The position numbers and the translations under genes are program-made. Shown here piece by piece: positions 5,515-13,491 of a DNA stretch of 14,618 bases. Source of the stretch: an uncultured Rhodocyclaceae bacterium (lineage in GTDB: Bacteria; Pseudomonadota; Gammaproteobacteria; Burkholderiales; Rhodocyclaceae). The DNA lies in contig CALAGF010000086.1 of assembly GCA_937892345.1 (NCBI GenBank), positions 1 to 14,618 on the forward strand, given 5' to 3'. The notes below the pieces were generated by a model. The model made no database searches and had not been told where the DNA came from. It worked only from the letters and a program-made list of their open reading frames with translations. Each line of letters begins with the position of its first letter. The first letter of the stretch is position 1.

Positions 5515-6632
5515 TGCTGAGCATTGCTTTGGTGACCGAAACGCATCCGCCGGAAGTCAATGGCGTGGCGATGACGGTGGGGCGGCTGGTGGGCGGTCTG
5601 CGCGAGCGCGGCCACCGGGTGCGCGTGGTCAGGCCGCGTCAGGCCACGGATGCAAACGGGGAAAGCGACGATCTGCTGGTGGGCGGACTGCCTTTGCCCG
5701 GTTATCCCGCACTGCGTTTCGGCCTGCCTTCCGGGGCACAACTGCGGCGCCGGTGGCGGGCTGAGCGTCCCGATCTCGTGCATGTGGTGACTGAGGGGCC
5801 GCTGGGCTGGTCGGCCGTGGCCGCAGCCCGCAAGCTGGGCATTCCCGTGACTTCGGGATTTCACACCAATTTCGATCATTACAGCGTGCATTACGGCTTG
5901 GGCTGGATGCGCCCGGCGGTCGCTGCCTATTTGCGCATGCTGCACCGGCGTACCTGCGCGACGATGGTGCCGACCGAGGCGCTGGCGGCAGAACTGGCCG
6001 GTGCGGGAATCCCGGGGGTCCGGGTGGTCGGGCGTGGCGTGGACACCGGACAGTTTTCGCCCGGCTTTCGCGATGCATCGTTGCGTTCAAGCTGGGGCGT
6101 GGATGAGGCTGCGCCGGTCTGTCTCTACGTTGGCCGCCTGGCACCGGAAAAGAATTTGCCGCTGGCGGAAAAATGCTTTGCCGCCATTCAGGTCTGGGAA
6201 CCTGCCGCACGCATGGTGTGGGTGGGCGATGGCCCGTCGATGGCCCGCCTGCGGGCCGAACATCCGGATCACCATTTCGCCGGGGTGCGGGTGGGCGACG
6301 ATCTGGCACGACATTACGCCAGCGCCGACCTGTTCATCTTCCCCAGTCTGAGCGAAACCTACGGCAATGTCGTGGCCGAGGCGATGGCGTCCGGCGTGCC
6401 GGTGGTGGCGTATCGCAGTGCGGCGGCTGCCGAACTGGTCGTTGATCGCCGGAATGGTGTGCTGGCCTCGCCGGGGGATGAAAAAGCCTTTATCGACGCG
6501 GCGCTGTGGGCGCTTGAAGATACGGCGCGATTGCACTGCATGCGGCAGGCCGCGGCGAGTTGCATGCAGCGTCGTGACTGGTCGGCTGTGATCAGCCGCT
6601 TCGAGTGCGTTGCGCGCGAAGCCATCGGCTGA
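5514..6632 (+). CDS. Second GT4-family glycosyltransferase, coupled to dgkA
   Basis: A 372-residue GT-B glycosyltransferase, a paralogue of the enzyme at 3386-4528 in the same family. It has the loop EVNGVAMTVGRL (14-25), the donor-site VGR-x4-K (R208, K213) and E281-x7-E289 within SETYGNVVAEAMASG. There is no membrane segment. Its ATG overlaps the dgkA stop by one base (TGATG), so the two are translated as a pair. Pairing with a diacylglycerol-consuming kinase, and its relative beside the PlcP-like gene, suggest a lipid acceptor. Two such enzymes could make mono- then diglycosyl diacylglycerol, or use two different sugars; this is inference. The alternative is transfer of mannose or glucose to a cell-envelope polysaccharide. 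Confidence 0.9.
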   Translation: MLSIALVTETHPPEVNGVAMTVGRLVGGLRERGHRVRVVRPRQATDANGESDDLLVGGLPLPGYPALRFGLPSGAQLRRRWRAERPDLVHVVTEGPLGWSAVAAARKLGIPVTSGFHTNFDHYSVHYGLGWMRPAVAAYLRMLHRRTCATMVPTEALAAELAGAGIPGVRVVGRGVDTGQFSPGFRDASLRSSWGVDEAAPVCLYVGRLAPEKNLPLAEKCFAAIQVWEPAARMVWVGDGPSMARLRAEHPDHHFAGVRVGDDLARHYASADLFIFPSLSETYGNVVAEAMASGVPVVAYRSAAAAELVVDRRNGVLASPGDEKAFIDAALWALEDTARLHCMRQAAASCMQRRDWSAVISRFECVAREAIG

Positions 6633-6682
6633 AAGCCTTTCGTCATGGCCGCGTAACATGGCGCGGCTATGGTGCTTCGATC

Positions 6683-7600
6683 ATGAAAACCGCCCATCGC
6701 CCTCATTTGTCCCGGCTGCCCCGCTTGGCGGGCATTTTTTGCCTTTGTCTGTTGTTGACCGCACTCGATGGCTGTACACCACGGGCGCTGATCCAGTCGG
6801 AACTGGCCGATGCGCTGGCGGCGCAGGGCAGTGATGCCGAGGATGATCCCGATCTTGCGCGCGATGCCGCGCCCTTCTACCTCAAGCTGTCTGAATCCGT
6901 ACTCAAGGCGCAGCCCGGTCATCGGCCGCTGGCCGAGTCGGTCGCTGCCGGATTTGCCGGTTACGCCTACGCCTTTGTTGCGCTGGAGGCAGATCGCCTG
7001 GAAGCAAGTGATGTTGAGGCGGCTGCCCGCCTGCGCCAGCGCGCCGCCGCCTTGTACCGGCGTGCCAACGGCCATGCAACAGGAGCGCTGGCGGCGCGTT
7101 ACCCTGATTTTTGGCCGCGCCTGCGCAAGCCGTTGACGCCTGGGCTGGCGCTGGCTCGTGAGGACGCCGGATTGGCTTATTGGGCCGCCGCTTCTTGGGG
7201 CGGCTGGATTGCCCTGTCCAAGGATGATCCCGAGGTGGTCGCTGATCTGCCGCTGGCGATCCGTCTGGCTGAACTGGCGTATGCGGCCGATCCCGCCTGG
7301 GGGGCAGGCAGCCTGAGCAGTTTGCTGGCCAGTTTTGAAATGGCCCGTCCCGGCGGTCAGCGGCCCAAAGCCTTGCAATGGTTTGATGAAGGCATCGCAC
7401 TGGCCGGCGATTCCAGGCCCGGCCCGCTGCTGGCCAAGGCCGAAGGCTATGCGCTGGCGCTGGGCGAGCGCGAGTTGTTCGAATCCCTGTTGCGCCGGGT
7501 GCTGGTTCAGCCGACTCCCAGCGGACAGTTCGCCCTGCAAGACAGGATCATGCGCCGCCGTGCCGCATGGTTGCTTGAGCAAGCCCCCGATTTGTTCTGA
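6683..7600 (+). CDS. TRAP transporter TatT-family lipoprotein
   Basis: A 305-residue protein of the TatT family, the helical TPR-like periplasmic lipoproteins encoded beside some TRAP transporters (described in Treponema). A basic N-terminus and hydrophobic stretch (residues about 16-28) end in LDGC, with C31 as the lipidated cysteine; threonine at +2 predicts the outer membrane. The rest is alanine-rich helices with repeats such as AAGFAGYAYAFVALEADRLE, and a conserved-looking GLALAREDAGLAYWAAASWGGW near 150-170. Family knowledge says TatT trimers dock the DctP partner and may take part in moving a hydrophobic ligand. The ribosome-binding site is poor. A GC-rich 6-bp hairpin (6648-6667) lies in the 50-nt gap after the glycosyltransferase, with no T run. 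The DctP gene follows after 14 nt. Confidence 0.87.
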   Translation: MKTAHRPHLSRLPRLAGIFCLCLLLTALDGCTPRALIQSELADALAAQGSDAEDDPDLARDAAPFYLKLSESVLKAQPGHRPLAESVAAGFAGYAYAFVALEADRLEASDVEAAARLRQRAAALYRRANGHATGALAARYPDFWPRLRKPLTPGLALAREDAGLAYWAAASWGGWIALSKDDPEVVADLPLAIRLAELAYAADPAWGAGSLSSLLASFEMARPGGQRPKALQWFDEGIALAGDSRPGPLLAKAEGYALALGERELFESLLRRVLVQPTPSGQFALQDRIMRRRAAWLLEQAPDLF

Positions 7601-7614
7601 TCCCGGAGATCACC

Positions 7615-8619
7615 ATGAAAAACCGTCTGGCCGCGCTGCTGCTCGGCATCCTTGTTTCCTGCGGTAGCGCCATTGCCGAAGCACAATTGCGCATAGGCAC
7701 GCTGGCGCCGAAAAACTCGCTCTACCATCGTCAGTTGATGACGCTCGGCGAGGCCTGGCGCAACGCCCAGGGCGGCGGCAAATATCTGGTCTATCCCGAC
7801 GGCAGCCAGGGGGGCGAGACCGACATGGTGCGGCGGATGCGTATCGGCCAGTTGCAGGGCGGTCTGATGTCGGTCGTCGGACTGCGCGAGATCGAGCCGT
7901 CGATTGCTGCCTTGCAGGCGATGCCCTTGATGTTCCGCAGTTGGGAGGAAGTCGATTACGTGCGCGAAAAGATGCGCCCGGCGATGGAGGAAAAATTTTT
8001 CGACAAGGGCTTTGTGGTGCTGGCCTGGGGCGACGCGGGCTGGGTGCGTTTCTTTTCCAGGCAGCCGGGCCTGCATCCGGATGATTTCAAGCGCATGAAG
8101 TTTTTTGCCTGGGGCGGCGAAGCCGAGCAGCAAGAGATCATGAAACGCCTCGGTTATACGCCGGTGCCGCTGGAAACGGCCGACATCCTGCCGGCGATCC
8201 AGACCGGCATGATCGACGCTGTTCCCTCGACGCCGTATTTCGCGCTGGCCACCCAGATTTATCAAACCGCGCCCAATATGCTGGACATGAACTGGGCGCC
8301 GATTGTCGGAGCGCTGGTGATCACCCGCAAAGCCTGGGATGCGATGACGCCCGAGGTCCAGCAGAAAGTCCGCGAGGCGGGAACGATGGCCGGGGCGCAA
8401 ATTCGTGCGCAGGCGCGCAAGGAAGTTGACGAGGCGGTCGAGGCCATGAAAAAACGCGGTCTTGCGGTCAACACGCCCAATCCGGAACAAATGAAAGCCT
8501 GGCGCGCCCTTGCCGATGGCCTCTATCCGCAGATTCGCGGCACGCTGTGCCGGTGGCAACTTTTGATGAAGTGGTCGGCCATCTCAAAGCCTACCGTGCC
8601 GGCAAGCGCTAAGCGATGA
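7615..8619 (+). CDS. TRAP transporter DctP-type substrate-binding protein, C-terminus frameshifted
   Basis: Periplasmic binding protein of a TRAP transporter. A Sec signal peptide (residues about 1-22, ending AIAEA) precedes QLRIGTLAPKNS, the usual DctP opening. Inner features include LPAIQTGMIDAVPS (192-205). The canonical K-[IL]-R motif, whose arginine clamps the ligand carboxylate, reads KFFAW (162-166) here, so the ligand may not be a simple carboxylate. The last 23 residues (from 312) are not DctP-like. One base earlier in frame the DNA reads VPVATFDEVVGHLKAYR followed by a stop TAA at 8610-8612, which is a proper DctP end. One G seems missing near 8547. Read as is, the protein has 334 residues and its TGA overlaps the next ATG; restored it would have 332. 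Ribosome-binding site CGGAG lies just before the ATG. Confidence 0.9.
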   Translation: MKNRLAALLLGILVSCGSAIAEAQLRIGTLAPKNSLYHRQLMTLGEAWRNAQGGGKYLVYPDGSQGGETDMVRRMRIGQLQGGLMSVVGLREIEPSIAALQAMPLMFRSWEEVDYVREKMRPAMEEKFFDKGFVVLAWGDAGWVRFFSRQPGLHPDDFKRMKFFAWGGEAEQQEIMKRLGYTPVPLETADILPAIQTGMIDAVPSTPYFALATQIYQTAPNMLDMNWAPIVGALVITRKAWDAMTPEVQQKVREAGTMAGAQIRAQARKEVDEAVEAMKKRGLAVNTPNPEQMKAWRALADGLYPQIRGTLCRWQLLMKWSAISKPTVPASAKR

Positions 8620-10430
8620 AGTACGCCTCCTTCCGTCTGCCCGAAATGCTGCTGGCCGGCGGCGCCCTCTTGCTGATGCTGGCACTGCCGCTGGGCGAAA
8701 TGTTCTTGCGCCCGCTATTGGGCAAGGGCATCGCCAATGCCCCCGTGTTTGTGCAGCACCTGGGGCTGGTGCTGGCCATGTTCGGCGCACTGCTCGCCGA
8801 GCGCTCGGGGCATCTGACTTCCCTGGGCGCGGGCCTGGCCGCCTCGCCCGATGTGCGCCTGCGCACACTGGCCATCGCCCTTGCCAAGGGCGGCAGCGGC
8901 CTGATCTGCGGCATGCTGGCACAAAGCAGCTGGACTTTCGTGCTCGGCGAAATGGCGGCAGCCCACGCCATAGCCTATGCCATTCCCGGCTGGCTCTTCC
9001 AGTTGGCCATGCCCGCCGGATTTGCCCTGCTCGGCTATCGCCTCGCCAGTCGCAACACGGGAGGGTGGACAGGACGGATTGTCGCCAGCCTGTTGGTGGC
9101 CGCGGGCTGGCTTTTTGCCGCCCAGTTTGATGGCGCGAGCTTGCCTTTCTTGCCGTTTGCCCTGGCGCTGCTGCTGATCCTGCTGTGCGGCGCGCCGATT
9201 TTTGTGGTGCTGGGCGGTCTGGCGTTGGCCCTGTTCTGGAGCGAAGGGCAGCCGCTGGCCGCTGTCCCGCTCAGCCATTACCAGATCACGGTGAATCCCT
9301 CCCTGCCGGCCTTGCCGCTATTTACGCTGGCCGGACTGATCTTTGCGCGAACCGGTGCGGCGGCCCGTCTGGGGACTTTGTTTACGGCCTTGTTTGGCGG
9401 CGGGGCGCGCGGCACGGCCGTTGCCGGTGCCGTACTCTGCTCCTGCTTTACCGCCCTGACCGGCGGCAGCGGCGTGACCATTCTGGCGCTGGGCGGCCTG
9501 CTCTTGCCCCTGCTGACACAAGCCGGTTTTCCGGAACGCCGCGGCATCGGTCTGGTTACGAGCGCCAGTGCGCTGGGCGTGCTGCTGGCGCCTTCGGTCC
9601 CTTTGATCATGTACGCCATCATTGCCCGCGTGCCAATTAACACCATGTTTCTGGCCGGTGTGCTGCCGGCGTTTGTGATGATTTTCTTCCTGCTGGTGGT
9701 GGGCGGTTTTCTCAAGCGCGACGATGCAGCGGTCGACCTGCCTGCAAGGCAAAAAATGCGTCCCGATTTGCGGGCCGCACGCCATGCGGCCTGGGCCGCC
9801 CGTTGGGAAATTCTGGCGCCGGTCGTGGCGATTGGTTCGCTGGCCGGCGGCATTGCCACACCGACCGAAAGCGCGGCATTGACCGCCGCCTATGCCTTGC
9901 TGACGCAAGTGGTTTTCCATCGCGAGCTGGATCGTCGCGGCGTGCTGCGCGCCTTGCTGGGCTGCGCTGAAGTGATTGGCGGCATCATGCTGATTCTCGG
10001 CATGGCCCTTGGCCTGACCAATTTCCTGATCGACGCCGGTATCCCTGATGCGGCGATTGACTGGGTGCAATCAGTCTTGCCCAACAAATGGGCCTTCCTG
10101 ATTGCGCTCAACGTCTTCCTGCTGCTGGCTGGCGCGCTGATGGAAATCTATGCCGCCATTGTGGTGCTGGTGCCGCTCTTGCTGCCAGTGGCGCTGGCCT
10201 ACGGCATCGATCCCGTGCATTTCGGGATCATTTTTCTAGCCAATATTGAAATGGGTTTTCTCTGTCCGCCCGCCGGGATGAACCTTTACTTCTCGTCGGC
10301 GATGTTCGACAAGCCGGTGCGTTATGTCGCGGTTTCGGTGCTGCCGGCCGTGCTTGCGATTTTTCTCGGCTCACTGAGCATCTCGCTGCTGCCCTTTCTG
10401 GCCACCTGGCTGCCTCAGCGCTTGATGTAG
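8616..10430 (+). CDS. TRAP transporter fused DctQ-DctM permease
   Basis: A 604-residue inner-membrane protein. Residues 1 to about 155 hold four hydrophobic segments and resemble the small DctQ subunit. From about residue 165 onward the chain is DctM-like, with about a dozen hydrophobic segments and motifs such as LPLFTLAGLIFARTGAAARL, SCFTALTGGSGVTILALGG, ASALGVLLAPSVPLIMYAI and FLCPPAGMNLYFSSAMF. It couples import to the sodium gradient. Fused QM permeases are the form found with TatT and their DctP partners. ATG 8616 follows the restored DctP stop by 3 nt. The 3' end overlaps the convergent FmdE-like gene by 16 bp. Substrate unknown. Confidence 0.95.
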   Translation: MKYASFRLPEMLLAGGALLLMLALPLGEMFLRPLLGKGIANAPVFVQHLGLVLAMFGALLAERSGHLTSLGAGLAASPDVRLRTLAIALAKGGSGLICGMLAQSSWTFVLGEMAAAHAIAYAIPGWLFQLAMPAGFALLGYRLASRNTGGWTGRIVASLLVAAGWLFAAQFDGASLPFLPFALALLLILLCGAPIFVVLGGLALALFWSEGQPLAAVPLSHYQITVNPSLPALPLFTLAGLIFARTGAAARLGTLFTALFGGGARGTAVAGAVLCSCFTALTGGSGVTILALGGLLLPLLTQAGFPERRGIGLVTSASALGVLLAPSVPLIMYAIIARVPINTMFLAGVLPAFVMIFFLLVVGGFLKRDDAAVDLPARQKMRPDLRAARHAAWAARWEILAPVVAIGSLAGGIATPTESAALTAAYALLTQVVFHRELDRRGVLRALLGCAEVIGGIMLILGMALGLTNFLIDAGIPDAAIDWVQSVLPNKWAFLIALNVFLLLAGALMEIYAAIVVLVPLLLPVALAYGIDPVHFGIIFLANIEMGFLCPPAGMNLYFSSAMFDKPVRYVAVSVLPAVLAIFLGSLSISLLPFLATWLPQRLM

Positions 10431-11029
10431 CGAACCTCGACCAGCGCCGGATCGTCGGCATGGTCGATCAGCATGGCGCGCACGCGCGCCTGCCATAGCG
10501 TGGCGAAGGTCTGTTGATCCGCCGGGTCGGCATCGCCGTGAATGATTGCAGGGATCAGGCGAACCATCTGCGGGTCGCCGGGGACGGTTTGCAGGTTCAA
10601 ACGGCAGTCGACCGTTAACTGCGTGTCGACGCGGGTGAAGGCAATGCCCAGAATGCCGTCAATGCCGAAACGCAGCAGGCCACGGCGCACATGCTGCCCG
10701 CCCAGTCCCTTGAATCCGCCTTCGCCGGCAGCGCCGGTGAGCATGCCGGCAACGCTGGCGATCACTCCGCTGACCCCGCAATTTTCGTGATCCGGCAGAT
10801 TGACCGCGATCTGGCCCCGCTGCGGCAGTTCCTCGCCGTACAGGGCCTGCAAGCCGCGCACGGTCAACAGCCATGCCCCGGCAACCGTGGGGCAGGCATG
10901 GCCGGCGAGTTTGACGACATCGGCAAATTCGTAAGTGATCACCCCGTCTTCAGGCGCGCCCAAGAGCTTGGCCAAGGGGTCGTAGACGATCAGCGGTTTG
11001 ACCGCTGCAAAGTATTCAGGAAAGGCCAT
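10415..11029 (-). CDS. FmdE-like domain protein, function unknown
   Basis: A 204-residue cytoplasmic protein without signal peptide or membrane segment. Residues 36-53 read ADVVKLAGHACPTVAGAW. The GHxCP core (H44, C46) is like the start of the FmdE domain, found in subunit E of formylmethanofuran dehydrogenase and in many bacterial proteins of unknown role. Further possible metal ligands are H81 and C84 (DHENCGVSG). The C-terminal zinc finger of archaeal FmdE is absent. The start has GGAG 7 nt upstream. It lies 60 nt after gloA on the same strand, so it may be the tail of that operon or a gene with its own promoter. Family assignment is by motif only. Confidence 0.6.
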   Translation of the reverse strand: MAFPEYFAAVKPLIVYDPLAKLLGAPEDGVITYEFADVVKLAGHACPTVAGAWLLTVRGLQALYGEELPQRGQIAVNLPDHENCGVSGVIASVAGMLTGAAGEGGFKGLGGQHVRRGLLRFGIDGILGIAFTRVDTQLTVDCRLNLQTVPGDPQMVRLIPAIIHGDADPADQQTFATLWQARVRAMLIDHADDPALVEVRYIKR

Positions 11030-11089
11030 GGTGATCTCCGCAGGAACCGGGATTCTCCTTGCGGTGCAATGCTAAGTCTTTGATATCGA

Positions 11090-11473
11090 TCAGCTTCGCT
11101 GGATCAGTTCCACCTTGTAGCCATCCGGGTCGTCAACAAATGCAATGATCGTTGTGCCGTGTTTCATCGGCCCGGCTTCGCGCACGACCTTGCCGCCACG
11201 TGCCTTGATGGCCGCGCAGGCGGCGGCTGCGTCGGGCACGGCCAGCGCAATGTGGCCGTAGGCGTTGCCCAGCTCGTAGCTGGGGGTGTCCCAGTTGTGG
11301 GTGAGTTCCAGCACGGCGTCCGTGTCTTCATCGCCGTAGCCGACAAAGGCGAGGGTGAAGCGGCCTTCCGGGTAGTCCTTGCGGCGCAGCAGGCGCATGC
11401 CGAGGATTTCGGTGTAGAAGGCAATCGAGCGGTCGAGATCGACGACGCGGAGCATGGTGTGGAGGATGCGCAT
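11090..11473 (-). CDS. gloA: Lactoylglutathione lyase (glyoxalase I)
   Basis: Converts the hemithioacetal of methylglyoxal and glutathione to S-lactoylglutathione in the cytoplasm. It has 127 residues in two beta-alpha-beta-beta-beta modules. The four metal ligands H5, E56, H74 and E122 are at the same positions as I recall for the nickel-dependent E. coli enzyme. AAAGGA lies 8 nt before the ATG. It follows the YgjP-like gene by 13 nt and is the distal gene of the glyS operon. Confidence 0.96.
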   Translation of the reverse strand: MRILHTMLRVVDLDRSIAFYTEILGMRLLRRKDYPEGRFTLAFVGYGDEDTDAVLELTHNWDTPSYELGNAYGHIALAVPDAAAACAAIKARGGKVVREAGPMKHGTTIIAFVDDPDGYKVELIQRS

Positions 11474-11486
11474 GAGGAGGGTCCTT

Positions 11487-12203
11487 TCAGAAGACTGGGA
11501 GTTCCCGGCCGAGCCGGCGCAGTTCGAGACGCTGCTGCCGCCAGTCCGGGCAAAGTTGTTCGACCACAGACCAAAAGCGCGGGCTGTGGTTCATTTCCTT
11601 GAGATGGGCCAGTTCGTGGCAGACCACGTAATCGATGACCGGCATCGGCATCAGGATCAAGCGCCAGTTGAGTGCAATGTTGCCGGCCGCGCTGCAACTG
11701 CCCCAACGGGTTTTGGCCGATGACAGGCGCAGCGGCGGTGGCAAAACACCCAGACGCGGCGCGTGCAGGGCGAGGCGTTCGGCAAACAGGGGGCGAGCCT
11801 GTTCGCGCAACAGCGTTTTCAGCACGTCGGCCGCGTTGACCGTAGACGGGACACTCAGATGGATTTCATCCGCCAAAAGCAGGCCTTTGGCCCGCTGTGC
11901 CGGGGCAATGCGCAGGGGCAACGGCCGCCCGAGGATAAAAATGGATTGTCCGTCGGCAAGTTGCGCGGCCTGTGTCAGGCTGCGCGCTCGCCAGGCGGCC
12001 AGCTTGGTGAGGACCCAGTCCGCGTGCTGGCGGATCAGGGTGTCGATATCGGTCAGGGTGGCGCGGCTGGGGGCAGCTACGCGCAGGCCGTCACGGTCGA
12101 TGGTCAGGCCGATGGTGCGCCGCTGGCTGCGGCGCAATCGGTAGCTGATCGATTCGCCGCCGATAACAATCTGGCGCCGGGTTTCAGGCGCTCGCGCCGA
12201 CAT
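11487..12203 (-). CDS. YgjP-like M48-family metal-dependent hydrolase
   Basis: A 238-residue protein of the YgjP/DUF45 family of zinc metallopeptidase-like enzymes. RWGSC (166-170) and the zinc motif HELAH (196-200) followed by NHSPRFW, with H206 as third ligand, are intact. There is no signal peptide, so it is cytoplasmic. ATG 12203 is chosen because it gives the usual length; it lies inside plsC and overlaps its end by 20 bp, with no clear ribosome-binding site, which suggests translational coupling. Substrate not established for the family as far as I know. Confidence 0.9.
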   Translation of the reverse strand: MSARAPETRRQIVIGGESISYRLRRSQRRTIGLTIDRDGLRVAAPSRATLTDIDTLIRQHADWVLTKLAAWRARSLTQAAQLADGQSIFILGRPLPLRIAPAQRAKGLLLADEIHLSVPSTVNAADVLKTLLREQARPLFAERLALHAPRLGVLPPPLRLSSAKTRWGSCSAAGNIALNWRLILMPMPVIDYVVCHELAHLKEMNHSPRFWSVVEQLCPDWRQQRLELRRLGRELPVF

Positions 12204-12933
12204 CCGGATAGCGGTGCGGCGAGATGCGGCGCATTTCCGCCTCGATCCAGGCTTCGGCCTGCTGATTGACTTCAAGGTTGCTCATGCCGGCGGTATCGAA
12301 GGCCGGGCCGATGCTGATGGTGACGGTGCCCGGTTTTTTCAGGAAAGCCTGACGCGGCCACAGTTCTCCGGCATTGTGGGCAATCGGCACGACCTTGCAG
12401 CCGACCTGGGTAGCGAGATGGGCGCCGCCGGTCTGGTAACGTTTTTTCTGTCCCGGCGCGACGCGGGTGCCTTCCGGAAACACGATGACGTAAAAGCCTT
12501 GCTTCAAGCGTTCGCGCCCCTGGGTGACCACTTGCGTCAGCGCATCCTTGCCGGCCTTGCGGTCGATCGAGATCATCTTCATCGCGGCCAGCCCCCAGCC
12601 CACGAAGGGGACTTTGAGCAGCTCCTGCTTGAGTACGAACACGCAGTAGGCGCCGTTCGGGACGCAGTCTTGCAGGGTCATGGTTTCCCATGCCGACTGG
12701 TGTTTGGCGAGAATGACGCAGGCTTCGGCCGGCATGTTTTCGCGGCCAATGATCTTGGGTTTGATGCCGAGAATGTATTCAACCCCGAACTGGGTGCCCA
12801 GACGCCACAATTTGCCGAAGCGATAGCCCCACAGGCCGCCGAGCAAGGGGCCGGCAACGACCACGAGCGGGGCGCTGAGCACCGACCATAGGATGGCGTA
12901 GGCCATGAACAGGGTGGAGCGAATCGCGTTCAT
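12184..12933 (-). CDS. plsC: 1-acyl-sn-glycerol-3-phosphate acyltransferase (PlsC family)
   Basis: Membrane acyltransferase that makes phosphatidic acid from lysophosphatidic acid. It has 249 residues with an N-terminal hydrophobic stretch (about 8-35). Catalytic motif I is KHQSAWET, with H78 and E83, so it is H-x4-E rather than the usual H-x4-D; I recall the same variant in other betaproteobacteria. Motif III FPEGTR is at 152-157. The ATG overlaps the gmhB stop (ATGA). The genome may have other PlsC paralogues, so its being the main enzyme is not certain. Confidence 0.92.
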   Translation of the reverse strand: MNAIRSTLFMAYAILWSVLSAPLVVVAGPLLGGLWGYRFGKLWRLGTQFGVEYILGIKPKIIGRENMPAEACVILAKHQSAWETMTLQDCVPNGAYCVFVLKQELLKVPFVGWGLAAMKMISIDRKAGKDALTQVVTQGRERLKQGFYVIVFPEGTRVAPGQKKRYQTGGAHLATQVGCKVVPIAHNAGELWPRQAFLKKPGTVTISIGPAFDTAGMSNLEVNQQAEAWIEAEMRRISPHRYPDVGASA

Positions 12934-13481
12934 TTGGTTTCCGCCTTGAGCAGGTGGTCGACCGCAGCACTGAGGTTGGCAAAGATCAGCGTCCCCTCGG
13001 GAAGATTGCCTTCCTCGTGGGTTTTTTCCCCTTTGCCGGTCAGCACCAGTATTGGCTGACAGCCGACCGCTGCGCCGGCTTGCAGGTCGCGCAGGGAGTC
13101 GCCGATGGCCGGAATACCGGTCAGGTCCACATTCATGGTCTCGGAAATGCGTTTGAACATGCCGGGTTTGGGCTTGCGGCAATCGCATTTGGAATCGGCG
13201 GCGTGCGGACAGTAAAAAATCGCATCGATGCGCGCGCCAACGTCAAAAGCGGCTTTGTGCATCTTTTGGTGCATGCGGTTCAGCGTATCCATGTCGAACA
13301 GGCCGCGGCCGATACCGGACTGGTTGGTTGCCACCACCACCTTGTAACCGCTTTGGGTCAGGCGGGCGATGGCTTCCAGGCTGCCGGGGATGGGCTTCCA
13401 CTCTTCCGGGCTCTTGATGAACTGGGCGGAGTCGAAGTTGATCACCCCGTCGCGGTCGAGAATCACGAGCTTGGTTGGCAT
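12930..13481 (-). CDS. gmhB: D-glycero-D-manno-heptose 1,7-bisphosphate 7-phosphatase
   Basis: Removes the 7-phosphate in the synthesis of ADP-heptose for the lipopolysaccharide core. It has 183 residues and belongs to the HAD superfamily: DRDGVIN with nucleophile D9 and acid/base D11, ATNQSG at 51-56, KPKPGM near 103-108 and GDS at 127-129 with D132. The structural zinc loop is visible as C91-x-H93-x5-C99-x-C101. It starts 10 nt after the glyS stop and its own stop overlaps the plsC start. Confidence 0.96.
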   Translation of the reverse strand: MPTKLVILDRDGVINFDSAQFIKSPEEWKPIPGSLEAIARLTQSGYKVVVATNQSGIGRGLFDMDTLNRMHQKMHKAAFDVGARIDAIFYCPHAADSKCDCRKPKPGMFKRISETMNVDLTGIPAIGDSLRDLQAGAAVGCQPILVLTGKGEKTHEEGNLPEGTLIFANLSAAVDHLLKAETK

Positions 13482-13491
13482 GGCGCGGGCC

